From an uncultured Alphaproteobacteria bacterium (lineage in GTDB: Bacteria > Pseudomonadota > Alphaproteobacteria > CALKHQ01): a stretch of 14,321 bases of DNA. The translations under genes and the position numbers were made by a program. The notes beneath the pieces are model-generated. The model was not told the DNA's origin, did no database searches, and saw only the letters and a program-made list of their open reading frames with translations. Position 1 is the first letter of the stretch. Each line of letters starts with the position of its first letter. Shown in pieces: positions 1 through 8,931 of this stretch. The stretch covers positions 1 through 14,321 of the forward strand of contig CALKHQ010000265.1 in NCBI GenBank assembly GCA_937988735.1, read 5' to 3'.

Positions 1-1
1 C

Positions 2-1420
2 CGTGCGCTCTCCATGCTCGCCGAGCGCACCGTATCGGCGCTGACCGGTGGCCCCTCCCTAGACGGCCAGGCGGGAGCCACCGCCACGGCGGCCCTCGCC
101 GCCGTGCCCGGCAGCCCGGCGCGGGCGCTGTTCCTGACCGGCATCGCCCAGGTCGCGGCGACCCGCGACCTCGTCAACCTCTACCTGTTCGACCGCGCAA
201 GCCTGCTCAGCGCGGTTTCGGCGCGGGACCCGGTGAGCTTCCAGCTCATCGACCGGCTGTACGCCCAGCAGAAGCTGATCCAGCAGACCGCGCGGCTGGG
301 CCCGCAGGCGGCGCTGATCGCCGGGCTGCGCAGCGAGGACGGCTTCTGGCGCGCGCTGGTCGATGCGGAGGGTCGCGCCGGCCTCGCCGCGCTGCAGTTG
401 CTGGCCGGAGATGGCGGCCTCGCGGTCGAGGCGGTGGCGACGCCGGAAGCGCTGGAGCGGGCGATCGCGGAGCTCTACCGGGGCATCGAGGCGGCGCGGG
501 CCGAGGCCCGGATGCCGCTGAGCGACCTGGAGCGCGAGGTCGCCCTGTTCAACCTGACCGAGATGGGCGTGTTCTTCGGCCGCGATGCGCTCGCGGCGCT
601 GGAGCCGGCGGCGGCTGCGCCGTCGCGCGGCCCCGCGGCACCGCCGGCCCCCTCGCCCTCCACCCGCGAGCCGCCGCCGCCGGAGGCGGTGATGCCCGGC
701 CGGTTCCGCGACTGCGGCAGCTGCCCGGAGATGGTGGTGGTGCCCGCCGGCCGCTTCACCATGGGCGCGGCGCCGAGCGAGCCCGGCTTCGAGCACGACG
801 AGGGCCCGCAGCACGAGGTCGAGATCAAGCGCTTCGCCATCGGCCGGTTCGAGGTCACCTTCGCCGAGTGGGACGCCTGCGTTGCCGCGGGCGCCTGCAC
901 CCACATCCCGGACGACGAGGGCTGGGGCCGCGGCAACCGCCCGGTGATCAACGTCCACTGGTTCGACGTGCAGGTCTATCTCGACTGGCTGTCGCGCCGC
1001 ACCGGCCACCGCTACCGGCTGCCGAGCGAGGCGGAGTGGGAGTACGCCGCCCGTGCCGGAACCACCACACCCTACTGGTGGGGCGACACGGTCGGCGGCG
1101 GCGAGGCCAACTGCGCCGGCTGCGGCAGCGAATGGGACGGGCGGATGACGGCGCCCGTGGGCAGCTTCGCGCCCAACCCGTTCGGCCTGTACGACATGCT
1201 GGGCAACGTCACCGAATGGGTCGCGGACAACTACCGCCCGAACTATCACCTCGCCCCGACCGACGGCTCGGCCTGGGAAGCGGTGACGGTGGAATATTAC
1301 GTCGGGCGCGGCGGCAGCTGGTATTCGACGCCGCTGAACATCCGCGCCGCGAACCGGCAGTTTGCGTGGCCCTGGCTGATGGAAGCGGACTTCGGCTTCC
1401 GGGTGGCGCGCGACCTGTAG
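2..1420 (+). CDS. SUMF1/FGE-like domain protein, 5'-partial
   Basis: The frame is open to the left edge; the first ATG is at 14, but the true start probably lies upstream. Counting from that ATG there are 468 residues. Residues 1-195 are an Ala-rich, mostly helical region I do not recognise. Residues 198-228 are a Pro/Ala-rich linker. Residues 233-468 form a formylglycine-generating-enzyme (SUMF1) fold, with the landmarks VVVPAGRFTMG (241-251), YRLPSEAEWEYAARAG (334-349), GLYDMLGNVTEWVAD (391-405) and GRGGSW (431-436), ending in GFRVARDL. True FGEs carry a catalytic cysteine pair after the GGSW region; here that stretch has no cysteine, so sulfatase maturation is unlikely. Other cysteines are paired: C234/C237, C289/C295 and C367/C370. 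Such FGE-like domains also occur in PvdO- and EgtB-type proteins and in many bacterial proteins of unknown role. The domain call is firm; the function is unknown. Confidence 0.85.
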   Translation, partial: RALSMLAERTVSALTGGPSLDGQAGATATAALAAVPGSPARALFLTGIAQVAATRDLVNLYLFDRASLLSAVSARDPVSFQLIDRLYAQQKLIQQTARLGPQAALIAGLRSEDGFWRALVDAEGRAGLAALQLLAGDGGLAVEAVATPEALERAIAELYRGIEAARAEARMPLSDLEREVALFNLTEMGVFFGRDALAALEPAAAAPSRGPAAPPAPSPSTREPPPPEAVMPGRFRDCGSCPEMVVVPAGRFTMGAAPSEPGFEHDEGPQHEVEIKRFAIGRFEVTFAEWDACVAAGACTHIPDDEGWGRGNRPVINVHWFDVQVYLDWLSRRTGHRYRLPSEAEWEYAARAGTTTPYWWGDTVGGGEANCAGCGSEWDGRMTAPVGSFAPNPFGLYDMLGNVTEWVADNYRPNYHLAPTDGSAWEAVTVEYYVGRGGSWYSTPLNIRAANRQFAWPWLMEADFGFRVARDL

Positions 1421-1435
1421 CGCCGCACCGCCGGC

Positions 1436-1464
1436 TTGTCAGCGCGGGCGGGATCGTTTTTGAT
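1436..1464 (+). promoter_or_regulatory. putative sigma70-type promoter before the MarR-like gene
   Basis: TTGTCA (1436-1441), a 17-nt spacer and TTTGAT (1459-1464) lie 30 nt upstream of the regulator's ATG at 1495. It begins 16 nt after the stop of the SUMF1 gene. The match is by eye only, and in GC-rich DNA such matches are suggestive, not proof. Confidence 0.35.
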
Positions 1465-1494
1465 GCGTAACGACCCCCGAGCCCGAGCGCACGC

Positions 1495-1905
1495 ATGCTG
1501 CCCCTTCTCCATCCGCAGATCGCTCTCGAGCTATGGCGGCGGGCGCTCGTCGAATCGGTCCGCCGCGAGTCGCCGGACCTGACGGCCCGGCAGCTCGCCG
1601 TGATGCTGACCGTCTACAAGACCGATCCGCCACACACCGTGCGCGGGCTGGCCGCGACGCTCGGCGTCAGCAAGCCCGCCATCACCCGCGCCGTGGACCG
1701 GCTGTCGCGGCTGGGTTTCGTCCGCCGCCGCCGCGACGAGACGGACCGCCGCAACGTCCTGATTCAGCGGACGATGAAGGGATCCGTCTATCTCAGCGAG
1801 TTCGCCGACATCGTGACGGCCGCCAGCCGCGACCTGCCGACGGCGTCACGGCCGTCGATCGCGGGGGGCGGAGAGGCCGGAGGGTTGCGCAACACGCCCG
1901 GATAG
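1495..1905 (+). CDS. MarR-like winged-helix transcriptional regulator
   Basis: The protein has 136 residues. Residues 1-46 are helical (HPQIALELWRRALVESV, then LTARQLAVMLTVY). The helix-turn-helix spans about 48-75 (TVRGLAATLGVSKPAITRAVDRLSRLG). It is followed by a basic wing RRRRDETDRRNVLI (77-90), with the D-x-R-R pattern usual for MarR wings. The C-terminal 25 residues are Gly/Ala-rich and look unstructured. The protein is probably a cytoplasmic dimeric DNA-binding regulator; the ligand and targets are unknown. The ATG at 1495 has no good Shine-Dalgarno, but it lies just downstream of a plausible promoter. accA begins 40 nt after the stop on the same strand, so cotranscription or control of accA is possible but is inferred only from position. 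Confidence 0.8.
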   Translation: MLPLLHPQIALELWRRALVESVRRESPDLTARQLAVMLTVYKTDPPHTVRGLAATLGVSKPAITRAVDRLSRLGFVRRRRDETDRRNVLIQRTMKGSVYLSEFADIVTAASRDLPTASRPSIAGGGEAGGLRNTPG

Positions 1906-1945
1906 CCATATGCCTCTGCCGGGGCCACAGCGCAGCGGGATCATC

Positions 1946-2902
1946 ATGCGGCATTTCCTCGAGTTCGAGAAACCGATCGCCGAGCTGGAGGGCAAGATCG
2001 CCGAGCTCAGGCACCTCAACGCCGACGGCGAGGTGAACATCGAGGAAGAGATCAGCAAGCTGCAGGCGAAGGTGGACCGGCAGATCCGGACCACCTACAG
2101 CAAGCTCACCGCCTGGCAGAAGACGCTGGTCGCCCGCCATCCCGACCGCCCGCACTTCCTCGACTACGTGGCCGGACTGATCACCGACTTCACGCCGCTG
2201 GCCGGGGACCGGGTCTATGGCGACGACAGCGCCGTCCTCGGCGGCCTTGGCCGGTTCCGCGGCCGTTCGGTCATGGTCATCGGCACCGAGAAGGGCAAGG
2301 ACACCGAGACCCGGGTCAAGCACCGCTTCGGCGCCGGCTATCCCGAAGGCTACCGCAAGGCCCGCCGCCTGATGGAAATGGCGGACCGCTTCCGCCTGCC
2401 GGTCATCACCTTCGTCGACACCGCCGGCGCGTTCCCGGGCATCGAGGCCGAGCAGCGCGGCCAGGCCGAAGCGATCGCCCGCTCGATCGAGGCCTGCCTC
2501 GCGCTGAGAACCCCGCTGGTCAGCGTTATCGTCGGCGAAGGCGGCTCGGGCGGCGCGATCGCGCTCGCCACCGGCAACCGCGTCTACATGCTGGAGCACT
2601 CGATCTATTCGGTCATCAGCCCGGAGGGCTGCGCCTCCATCCTGTGGCGCAGCGCGGCCAATGCCCAGGACGCAGCCGAGGCACTGAAGCTCACCGCGCA
2701 GGACCTGCTGCAGTTCCGCGTCATCGACGGCATCATCGAGGAACCGCTGGGCGGCGCCCACCGCAACCCGGAGGCCGCCATCCAGGCCGTCGGCGACCGG
2801 GTGGAGCAGGCGCTGGCCGAGCTCTCCGAGATCGACGGCGGCGTGCTCCGCGCCCGGCGCAAGGAGAAGTTCCTCGACATGCACCAGACGCTCGCGGCCT
2901 GA
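1946..2902 (+). CDS. accA: acetyl-CoA carboxylase carboxyltransferase subunit alpha
   Basis: AccA with AccD transfers the carboxyl group from biotinyl-AccB to acetyl-CoA, giving malonyl-CoA for fatty acid synthesis in the cytoplasm. The 318-residue protein has the usual family length. It begins with the characteristic MRHFLEFEKPIAELEGKIAEL coiled-coil region. The crotonase-fold core contains GYPEGYRKARRLM (131-143), the oxyanion-hole segment FVDTAGAFPG (156-165), GEGGSGGAIAL (197-207) and SPEGCASILWR (225-235). An in-frame ATG at 1910 would add 12 residues (MPLPGPQRSGII). I prefer 1946 because family members begin at the HFLEFEKP block. The gene follows the MarR-like regulator by 40 nt. accD, which is often elsewhere in the genome, is not in the window. 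Confidence 0.96.
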   Translation: MRHFLEFEKPIAELEGKIAELRHLNADGEVNIEEEISKLQAKVDRQIRTTYSKLTAWQKTLVARHPDRPHFLDYVAGLITDFTPLAGDRVYGDDSAVLGGLGRFRGRSVMVIGTEKGKDTETRVKHRFGAGYPEGYRKARRLMEMADRFRLPVITFVDTAGAFPGIEAEQRGQAEAIARSIEACLALRTPLVSVIVGEGGSGGAIALATGNRVYMLEHSIYSVISPEGCASILWRSAANAQDAAEALKLTAQDLLQFRVIDGIIEEPLGGAHRNPEAAIQAVGDRVEQALAELSEIDGGVLRARRKEKFLDMHQTLAA

Positions 2903-2923
2903 CGACGGCCGTCACTCCGTCGG

Positions 2924-2945
2924 GGCAGGTGATTGGCGACCTGCC
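2924..2945 (+). terminator. possible hairpin terminator after accA
   Basis: A 7-bp stem, GGCAGGT (2924-2930) with ACCTGCC (2939-2945), and an 8-nt loop lie 21 nt after the accA stop. No T-run follows, so a role in termination is only suggested by position. Confidence 0.25.
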
Positions 2946-2980
2946 GGTGGATGAGACAGGCTGACCGCTGGCGGGACCCG

Positions 2981-3026
2981 ACGCGTTCGCGTTTACTAGG
3001 CACGGGTGAAGTGCGCGAGTGCGCAC
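2981..3026 (+). other. two short inverted repeats in the phaB upstream region
   Basis: The 148-nt gap before phaB contains ACGCG-TT-CGCGT (2981-2992) and GTGCGC-GAGT-GCGCAC (3011-3026). The first could be an operator and the second a hairpin in the phaB leader. Neither matches a regulator site I can name with confidence, and short palindromes are common in DNA this GC-rich. Confidence 0.25.
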
Positions 3027-3050
3027 GGCAGGCACGGGAGGGAGCGTCTG

Positions 3051-3773
3051 ATGGGTCGCGTGGCATTGGTGACGGGCGGCACCCGGGGCATCGGGGCGGC
3101 GATTTCGAAGGCGCTGAAGGACGTCGGCCACACTGTGGTGGCCAACTATGCGGGCAACGATGCGGCGGCCGAGGCCTTCCGCGAGGAGACCGGCATCGCC
3201 ATCTACAAGTTCGACGTGTCCGACTTCGACGCGGTGCAGGCGGCGGTGAGACGGATCGAGGCCGAGGTCGGGCCGATCGAGATCCTGGTCAACAACGCCG
3301 GCATCACCCGCGACGGCACGCTGCAGCGGCTCACCCACAAGCAGTGGCAGGAAGTGATCGACACCAACCTCGGCTCCTGCTTCAACCTGTGCCGGGCGGT
3401 GATCGAGGGCATGCGGGAGCGCGGCTTCGGACGGATCGTCAACATCGGCTCGATCAACGGACAGGCCGGCCAGTACGGGCAGGTGAACTACGCCGCCGCC
3501 AAGTCGGGCATCCACGGCTTCACCAAGGCGCTCGCCCTGGAAGGCGCCGCCAAGGGCATCACCGTCAACGCCATCGCGCCCGGCTACATCGACACCGACA
3601 TGGTGCGCGCGGTGCCGCCGAACGTGCTGGAGAAGATCGTCGCCCGCATTCCCGTCGGCCGGCTGGGCCGGGCCGAGGAGATCGCCCGCGGCGTGGTGTT
3701 CCTGACCGCCGACGAGGCGGGCTTCATCACCGGCTCGACGCTGTCGATCAACGGCGGCCAGCACATGTACTGA
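3051..3773 (+). CDS. phaB: acetoacetyl-CoA reductase (SDR family)
   Basis: A 240-residue classical short-chain dehydrogenase. The Rossmann glycine motif TGGTRGIG is at 8-15, NNAG at 81-84, and the catalytic set is N106, S134, Y147 and K151. The blocks NIGSINGQAGQYGQVNYAAAKSG (131-153) and the C-terminus SINGGQHMY distinguish PhaB, the NADPH-dependent acetoacetyl-CoA reductase, from fatty-acid FabG. PhaB makes (R)-3-hydroxybutyryl-CoA, the monomer for polyhydroxybutyrate. The start at 3051 is chosen because a strong Shine-Dalgarno, GGGAGGGAG (3036-3044), lies 6 nt upstream; a GTG at 3006 would add 15 residues that do not look like the family. phaA and phaC are not in the window. FabG is the alternative reading, but less likely. 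Confidence 0.92.
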   Translation: MGRVALVTGGTRGIGAAISKALKDVGHTVVANYAGNDAAAEAFREETGIAIYKFDVSDFDAVQAAVRRIEAEVGPIEILVNNAGITRDGTLQRLTHKQWQEVIDTNLGSCFNLCRAVIEGMRERGFGRIVNIGSINGQAGQYGQVNYAAAKSGIHGFTKALALEGAAKGITVNAIAPGYIDTDMVRAVPPNVLEKIVARIPVGRLGRAEEIARGVVFLTADEAGFITGSTLSINGGQHMY

Positions 3774-3779
3774 GGCCGT

Positions 3780-3846
3780 CTTCCCCATCGGGAGAAGGTG
3801 CACGGCCGGCGCGGCGGCGCCGGCCCGGGGTGACCGGATGAGGGTT
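3780..3846. repeat. GC-rich intergenic repeat of alphaproteobacterial type
   Basis: The element directly after the phaB stop has the layout of an intergenic repeat I recall from many alphaproteobacterial genomes: TTCCCCATCGGGAGAAGGTG, then a GC-rich stem, then GATGAGGG. Within it lies a perfect 9-bp stem, GGCCGGCGC / GCGCCGGCC with a GGCG loop (3804-3825), which could also end phaB transcription. There is no second copy in the window, so its dispersed nature is from memory of related genomes, not shown here. Confidence 0.4.
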
Positions 3847-3930
3847 TGCGCGACGGCAGGCTCGCCTGGGGGCGCGGGCCCCTACCCGACTCCCGCCAGG
3901 GCCGGTATTTGCAAGTCCCGCCTGCGCAAT

Positions 3931-3949
3931 CCTCTCGCGCATGGAGAGG
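3931..3949 (+). promoter_or_regulatory. small hairpin just upstream of the bdhA ribosome binding site
   Basis: CCTCTC (3931-3936) pairs with GAGAGG (3944-3949) across a 7-nt loop, ending 3 nt before the Shine-Dalgarno GGAGGAAGGAG (3953-3963). CCTCTC could alternatively pair partly with the purine-rich ribosome binding site. A regulatory role is speculative. Confidence 0.2.
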
Positions 3950-3968
3950 GCTGGAGGAAGGAGCAGCC

Positions 3969-4751
3969 ATGAAGCTGAAGGACAACGTCTCCGTGGTCAC
4001 CGGCGCCGGCAGCGGGATCGGGCGCGAAATTGCGCTCGCCTTCGGCCGTGAGGGGGGACGGGTCGGGGTGTGCGACATCGACCTCGCGGCCGCCGAGGAG
4101 ACCGTCGCCATGATCATCCGCGAGGGCCACGGCGACGGCATGGCGGTGCGCATGGACGTGACCAGCGAGGAGGAGGTGGACGCCGGGGTCGATGCGATCC
4201 ACCGGCACTGGGGTCGCATCGACACGCTGGTCTCGAACGCGGGCGTGCAGATCGTGCACCCGATCGAGGAGTTTCCCTACGACGAGTTCCGCAAGGTCGT
4301 CACCATTCACCTCGACGGCGCCTTTCTCACCACGAAGGCGTGCGTCCGCCACATGTACCGCCAGAGGTCCGGTGCGCTGATCTACATGGGTTCGGTGCAC
4401 AGCCACGAGGCCTCACCGCTGAAATCGGCCTACGTCGCCGCCAAGCACGGCATCCTCGGCCTTGCCCGCGTGATGGCGAAGGAAGGGGCGGCGCACGGTG
4501 TGCGCTCCAACGTGATCTGCCCCGGCTTCGTCCGCACCCCGCTGGTGGAGAAGCAGATCCCTGCACAGGCGGCGAGCCTGGGCATCAGCGAGCAGGAGGT
4601 GGTGGAGCGGGTGATGCTGGGGGGCACGGTGGACAAGGAGTTCACCACCATGGCCGACGTCGCCGAGGTCGCCGTCTTCCTCGCCGCCTTCCCCACCAGC
4701 GCGCTGACCGGCCAGTCGGTCGTGGTCAGCCACGGCTGGCACATGAACTGA
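3969..4751 (+). CDS. bdhA: D-3-hydroxybutyrate dehydrogenase (SDR family)
   Basis: A 260-residue SDR enzyme. It shows TGAGSGIG (11-18), SNAG (89-92) and the catalytic residues S142, Y155 and K159. Several blocks mark 3-hydroxybutyrate dehydrogenases among SDRs: NAGVQIVHPIEEFP (90-103), SVHSHEASPLKSAYVAAKHG (142-161), LVEKQIPAQA (192-201) and the C-terminal VVVSHGWHMN, where many SDRs end in a GG-containing tail. The enzyme interconverts (R)-3-hydroxybutyrate and acetoacetate with NAD(H), a step in using stored polyhydroxybutyrate or ketone bodies. The ATG at 3969 has a very strong Shine-Dalgarno, GGAGGAAGGAG, 5 nt upstream; an in-frame start at 3846 would cross the intergenic repeat region and is rejected. 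The gene lies 195 nt after phaB and probably has its own transcript. Confidence 0.88.
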   Translation: MKLKDNVSVVTGAGSGIGREIALAFGREGGRVGVCDIDLAAAEETVAMIIREGHGDGMAVRMDVTSEEEVDAGVDAIHRHWGRIDTLVSNAGVQIVHPIEEFPYDEFRKVVTIHLDGAFLTTKACVRHMYRQRSGALIYMGSVHSHEASPLKSAYVAAKHGILGLARVMAKEGAAHGVRSNVICPGFVRTPLVEKQIPAQAASLGISEQEVVERVMLGGTVDKEFTTMADVAEVAVFLAAFPTSALTGQSVVVSHGWHMN

Positions 4752-4793
4752 TGCGCGCCGGCCCTTCCGTCACCGTGGCAATCCGGCGGCGTC

Positions 4794-5486
4794 ATGGTTG
4801 ACCGTCCCCGCGGCGCCAGGGTCGTCACCGGCTTCGTGCTCGGCCTCGGCGACCTGCTCTCGGCGCCGCTGCTGTCGATCCTCGGGATGACGGTGGCGCT
4901 GAACCTCGCGCTGCTGCTGGTGCTGTGGTTCGGCCTCGGCTGGCTCCTGGCGGCGACCACCTTCTTCTCCACCGGCTGGCTGGAGTGGCTCGCCGACATC
5001 GCCTCCGGGTTCGGGGTGATCGTGCTGACCCTGATCCTGTTCCCGGTGCTCGCGACCGTCATCCTCGGCATGTTCCTCGATGCCGCGGCCGGGCGGGTCG
5101 CGCAACGGCACTACCCCTGGCTCGGCGAGGGCCGCAGCCAGCCGTTCGGCGAGATGCTGGCAGAAACTATCCGCTTCCTGATCGTGGTGGTGGTGCTGAA
5201 CCTGCTTGCGCTGCCGGTCTACCTGCTGGTGCCGGTGCTGAACATCGCCGTGTTCTGGCTGCTCAACGGCTACCTGTTCGGGCGCGAGTATTTCGAGATG
5301 GTCGCCATCCGCTGGCTGCCGGGGCCGGAGGCGCGGCGGCTGCGCGGCCGCAACGGGCTTGCGATGTTCATCGCCGGCCTCCTGATCACGCTGGGGATGA
5401 GCGTGCCCTTCCTCAACCTGATCGTGCCGCTGTGGGCGGTGGCGATGATGGTGCACGTCTACGCCGGCCTGCACCCGCAGCGCTGA
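4794..5486 (+). CDS. EI24/CysZ-like integral membrane protein
   Basis: A 230-residue, very hydrophobic protein. Membrane segments lie at about 28-52, 70-95, 126-160 (long, with a central Pro) and 188-222. The N-terminal FVLGLGDLLSAPLL resembles the start of EI24-domain proteins. Conserved-looking NGYLFGREYFEMVAIRWL (158-175), followed by basic RRLRGRN, also fits the EI24 (etoposide-induced 2.4) family, to which E. coli CysZ (sulfate permease) belongs. The specific substrate cannot be read from the sequence. No cys genes are nearby, so a sulfate role is not supported by context. The start has only a weak Shine-Dalgarno (GGCGG). The gene begins 42 nt after bdhA and ends before a strong palindrome. 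Confidence 0.75.
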   Translation: MVDRPRGARVVTGFVLGLGDLLSAPLLSILGMTVALNLALLLVLWFGLGWLLAATTFFSTGWLEWLADIASGFGVIVLTLILFPVLATVILGMFLDAAAGRVAQRHYPWLGEGRSQPFGEMLAETIRFLIVVVVLNLLALPVYLLVPVLNIAVFWLLNGYLFGREYFEMVAIRWLPGPEARRLRGRNGLAMFIAGLLITLGMSVPFLNLIVPLWAVAMMVHVYAGLHPQR

Positions 5487-5511
5487 TCCGGCGGCCTGTG
5501 CCGGAACGGAA

Positions 5512-5535
5512 AAGGGGAGCCGGCCGGCTCCCCTT
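5512..5535. terminator. bidirectional terminator between convergent genes
   Basis: AAGGGGAGCCGG and its exact reverse complement form a perfect 24-bp palindrome between the ends of the EI24-like gene (5486) and the VOC gene (5563). On the - strand the stem is followed by TTTTCCG, so it suits termination of the grxD-side transcript best; on the + strand the tail is CCTGC. Confidence 0.6.
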
Positions 5536-5562
5536 CCTGCATCCACGTCCTGCCAAAACGCC

Positions 5563-5982
5563 CTACAACGGCGCCTGCATCCTGAACGGGCTCAGGTCCA
5601 CGTCCGGCCCGTCGTCCGGGCGGAACTGCATCTCCACCTTGTTGCCGTCGGGGTCGAACACGTTGACCTGCCGGAGGTTGCTGCCCGGGACGATGGCGAC
5701 ATAGTAGGGAATGCCGTTGTCGCGCAGCTTCCGGATGAAGGCCTCGAGCCCCTCGCAGCGGAAGGCGAAGTGCTCGATCTGCGGCTCCTTCGGCTGCAGG
5801 GCCTTGTCGATGCCGACCAGATGGACGGCGGCATGGTTGTCGACCCACATCCACGCGCCGGGGAAGCCGAAGTCCGGCCGGTCGCCAACCCGGAGCCCGA
5901 TGATGTCGCGGTAGAACGCAATCATCTCCGCCAGCTTCGCGGTGCGAAGGTTGACGTGATCGAGGCCGCGGGCAACGAACAT
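5563..5982 (-). CDS. VOC superfamily protein (glyoxalase/dioxygenase-like)
   Basis: A 139-residue vicinal-oxygen-chelate fold protein. It has two beta-alpha-beta modules starting at LDHVNLRTAKLAEMIAFYRDIIGL (7-30) and IEHFAFRCEGLEAFIRKLRDNGI (69-91), ending in VNVFDPDGNKVEMQF (106-120). Likely metal ligands are H9, H71 and E117, the usual VOC positions; H54 is also near the site. The length fits a single-domain monomer that dimerises. The reaction (lyase, isomerase, dioxygenase or resistance protein) cannot be told from the sequence. A strong Shine-Dalgarno GGAGGAGGAG lies upstream of the ATG. The gene follows grxD by 85 nt on the same strand and precedes the 5512-5535 terminator, so it may be the last gene of that transcript or separate from it. 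Confidence 0.85.
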   Translation of the reverse strand: MFVARGLDHVNLRTAKLAEMIAFYRDIIGLRVGDRPDFGFPGAWMWVDNHAAVHLVGIDKALQPKEPQIEHFAFRCEGLEAFIRKLRDNGIPYYVAIVPGSNLRQVNVFDPDGNKVEMQFRPDDGPDVDLSPFRMQAPL

Positions 5983-6035
5983 GGACAGTCTCCTCCTCCG
6001 GCGCCTGTTGCGGCGCGCTTCTCAGATTTCCGCGC

Positions 6036-6051
6036 CCGGCCAGGAGGCCGG
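6036..6051 (-). terminator. weak hairpin between grxD and the VOC gene
   Basis: CCGGCC-AGGA-GGCCGG forms a 6-bp perfect stem with a 4-nt loop, 16 nt beyond the grxD stop in the direction of transcription. No T-run follows on the - strand, so it may only slow or partly end transcription. Confidence 0.22.
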
Positions 6052-6067
6052 ACCGCGGCCAGGCGCG

Positions 6068-6409
6068 TCAGGCGGCGTTCTGCGCCGTGATGCCCCGGTC
6101 GCTGAACAGCTGTGCCAGCTCGCCCGTCTGCGCCATCTCGCGGACGATGTCGCAGCCGCCGATGAACTCGCCCTTCACGTAGAGCTGCGGGATCGTCGGC
6201 CAGTTGGAGAATTCCTTGATCCCCTGGCGGATCGGCGGGTCGGTGAGCACGTCGATGCCCTTGAACGGCACCCCCATCTCCTTCAGCACGTGCACCACGG
6301 CCGCCGAGAAGCCGCATTGCGGGAACATCGGCGTTCCCTTCATGAACAGCACGACGTCGTTGTTGTCGATCTCGCTTCTGATGCGCTCGAAAACCTGATT
6401 TTCCGCCAC
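6068..6409 (-). CDS. grxD: monothiol glutaredoxin, Grx4/CGFS family
   Basis: A 113-residue CGFS-type glutaredoxin. The active-site motif CGFS is at 32-35 inside VVLFMKGTPMFPQCGFS. Further landmarks are the WPTIPQLYVKGEFIGGCDIV block (80-99), which binds glutathione (T-I-P with cis-Pro), and the GGCD turn. Family members bind a [2Fe-2S] cluster with glutathione as a homodimer or with BolA, and deliver clusters in the cytoplasm. The start is GTG at 6407-6409, supported by a good Shine-Dalgarno AAGGAGC (6416-6422) at 6-nt spacing. It follows bolA by 29 nt, and this pairing fits the known physical partnership. Confidence 0.95.
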   Translation of the reverse strand: MAENQVFERIRSEIDNNDVVLFMKGTPMFPQCGFSAAVVHVLKEMGVPFKGIDVLTDPPIRQGIKEFSNWPTIPQLYVKGEFIGGCDIVREMAQTGELAQLFSDRGITAQNAA

Positions 6410-6438
6410 CGTTTGCTCCTTTCCGGTTGCCGCGCCGC

Positions 6439-6678
6439 CTAACGGCCGGCGGGCGCTTCCGTTTTCAGCGCCAGCGCATGAAGCTGATCGCCCATGCCGC
6501 CCCTCAGCGCGCTGTAGACCATCTGATGCTGCTGGACCCGCGACTTGCCGATGAACTGCGCCGAGATGACATGTGCGGCGTAGTGATCGCCGTCCCCGGC
6601 CAGGTCCGTGATCCGCACCTCGGCGTCCGGCAGGGCCTCCTTGATCAGCCGCTCGATCTCATCCGCCGCCATCGCCAT
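6439..6678 (-). CDS. bolA: BolA family protein
   Basis: A small BolA-fold protein of 79-81 residues, with the expected pattern: N-terminal helix (DEIERLIKEALPDAEVRITDLAGDGDHY), then AAHVISAQFIGKSRVQQHQMVYSALRGGM with the conserved H-Q-x-V-Y-x-A-L segment, ending in DQLHALALKTEAP. BolA proteins bind CGFS glutaredoxins and act in Fe-S trafficking. The N-terminus has three consecutive ATG-GCG pairs (ATGs at 6684, 6678 and 6672). The Shine-Dalgarno AGGAAG (6685-6690) touches the first ATG but is 6 nt from the second, so 6678 is preferred; 6672 is also possible. It lies about 30 nt after purL and 29 nt before grxD. Confidence 0.9.
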   Translation of the reverse strand: MAMAADEIERLIKEALPDAEVRITDLAGDGDHYAAHVISAQFIGKSRVQQHQMVYSALRGGMGDQLHALALKTEAPAGR

Positions 6679-6708
6679 CGCCATCTTCCTCGCGCGCTCG
6701 CGGTCCGC

Positions 6709-8927
<2,219 letters not shown>

Positions 8928-8931
<4 letters not shown>

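Noticed and set aside
3846..3968. Upstream extension of the 3-hydroxybutyrate dehydrogenase
   Set aside because: The ATG at 3969 has a very strong Shine-Dalgarno and gives the normal SDR N-terminus; the extension crosses a hairpin-rich intergenic stretch.
4794..5486. CysZ sulfate permease as a specific name
   Set aside because: The fold and hydrophobic pattern fit the wider EI24 family, but no sulfur-assimilation genes are nearby and I cannot see CysZ-specific residues.
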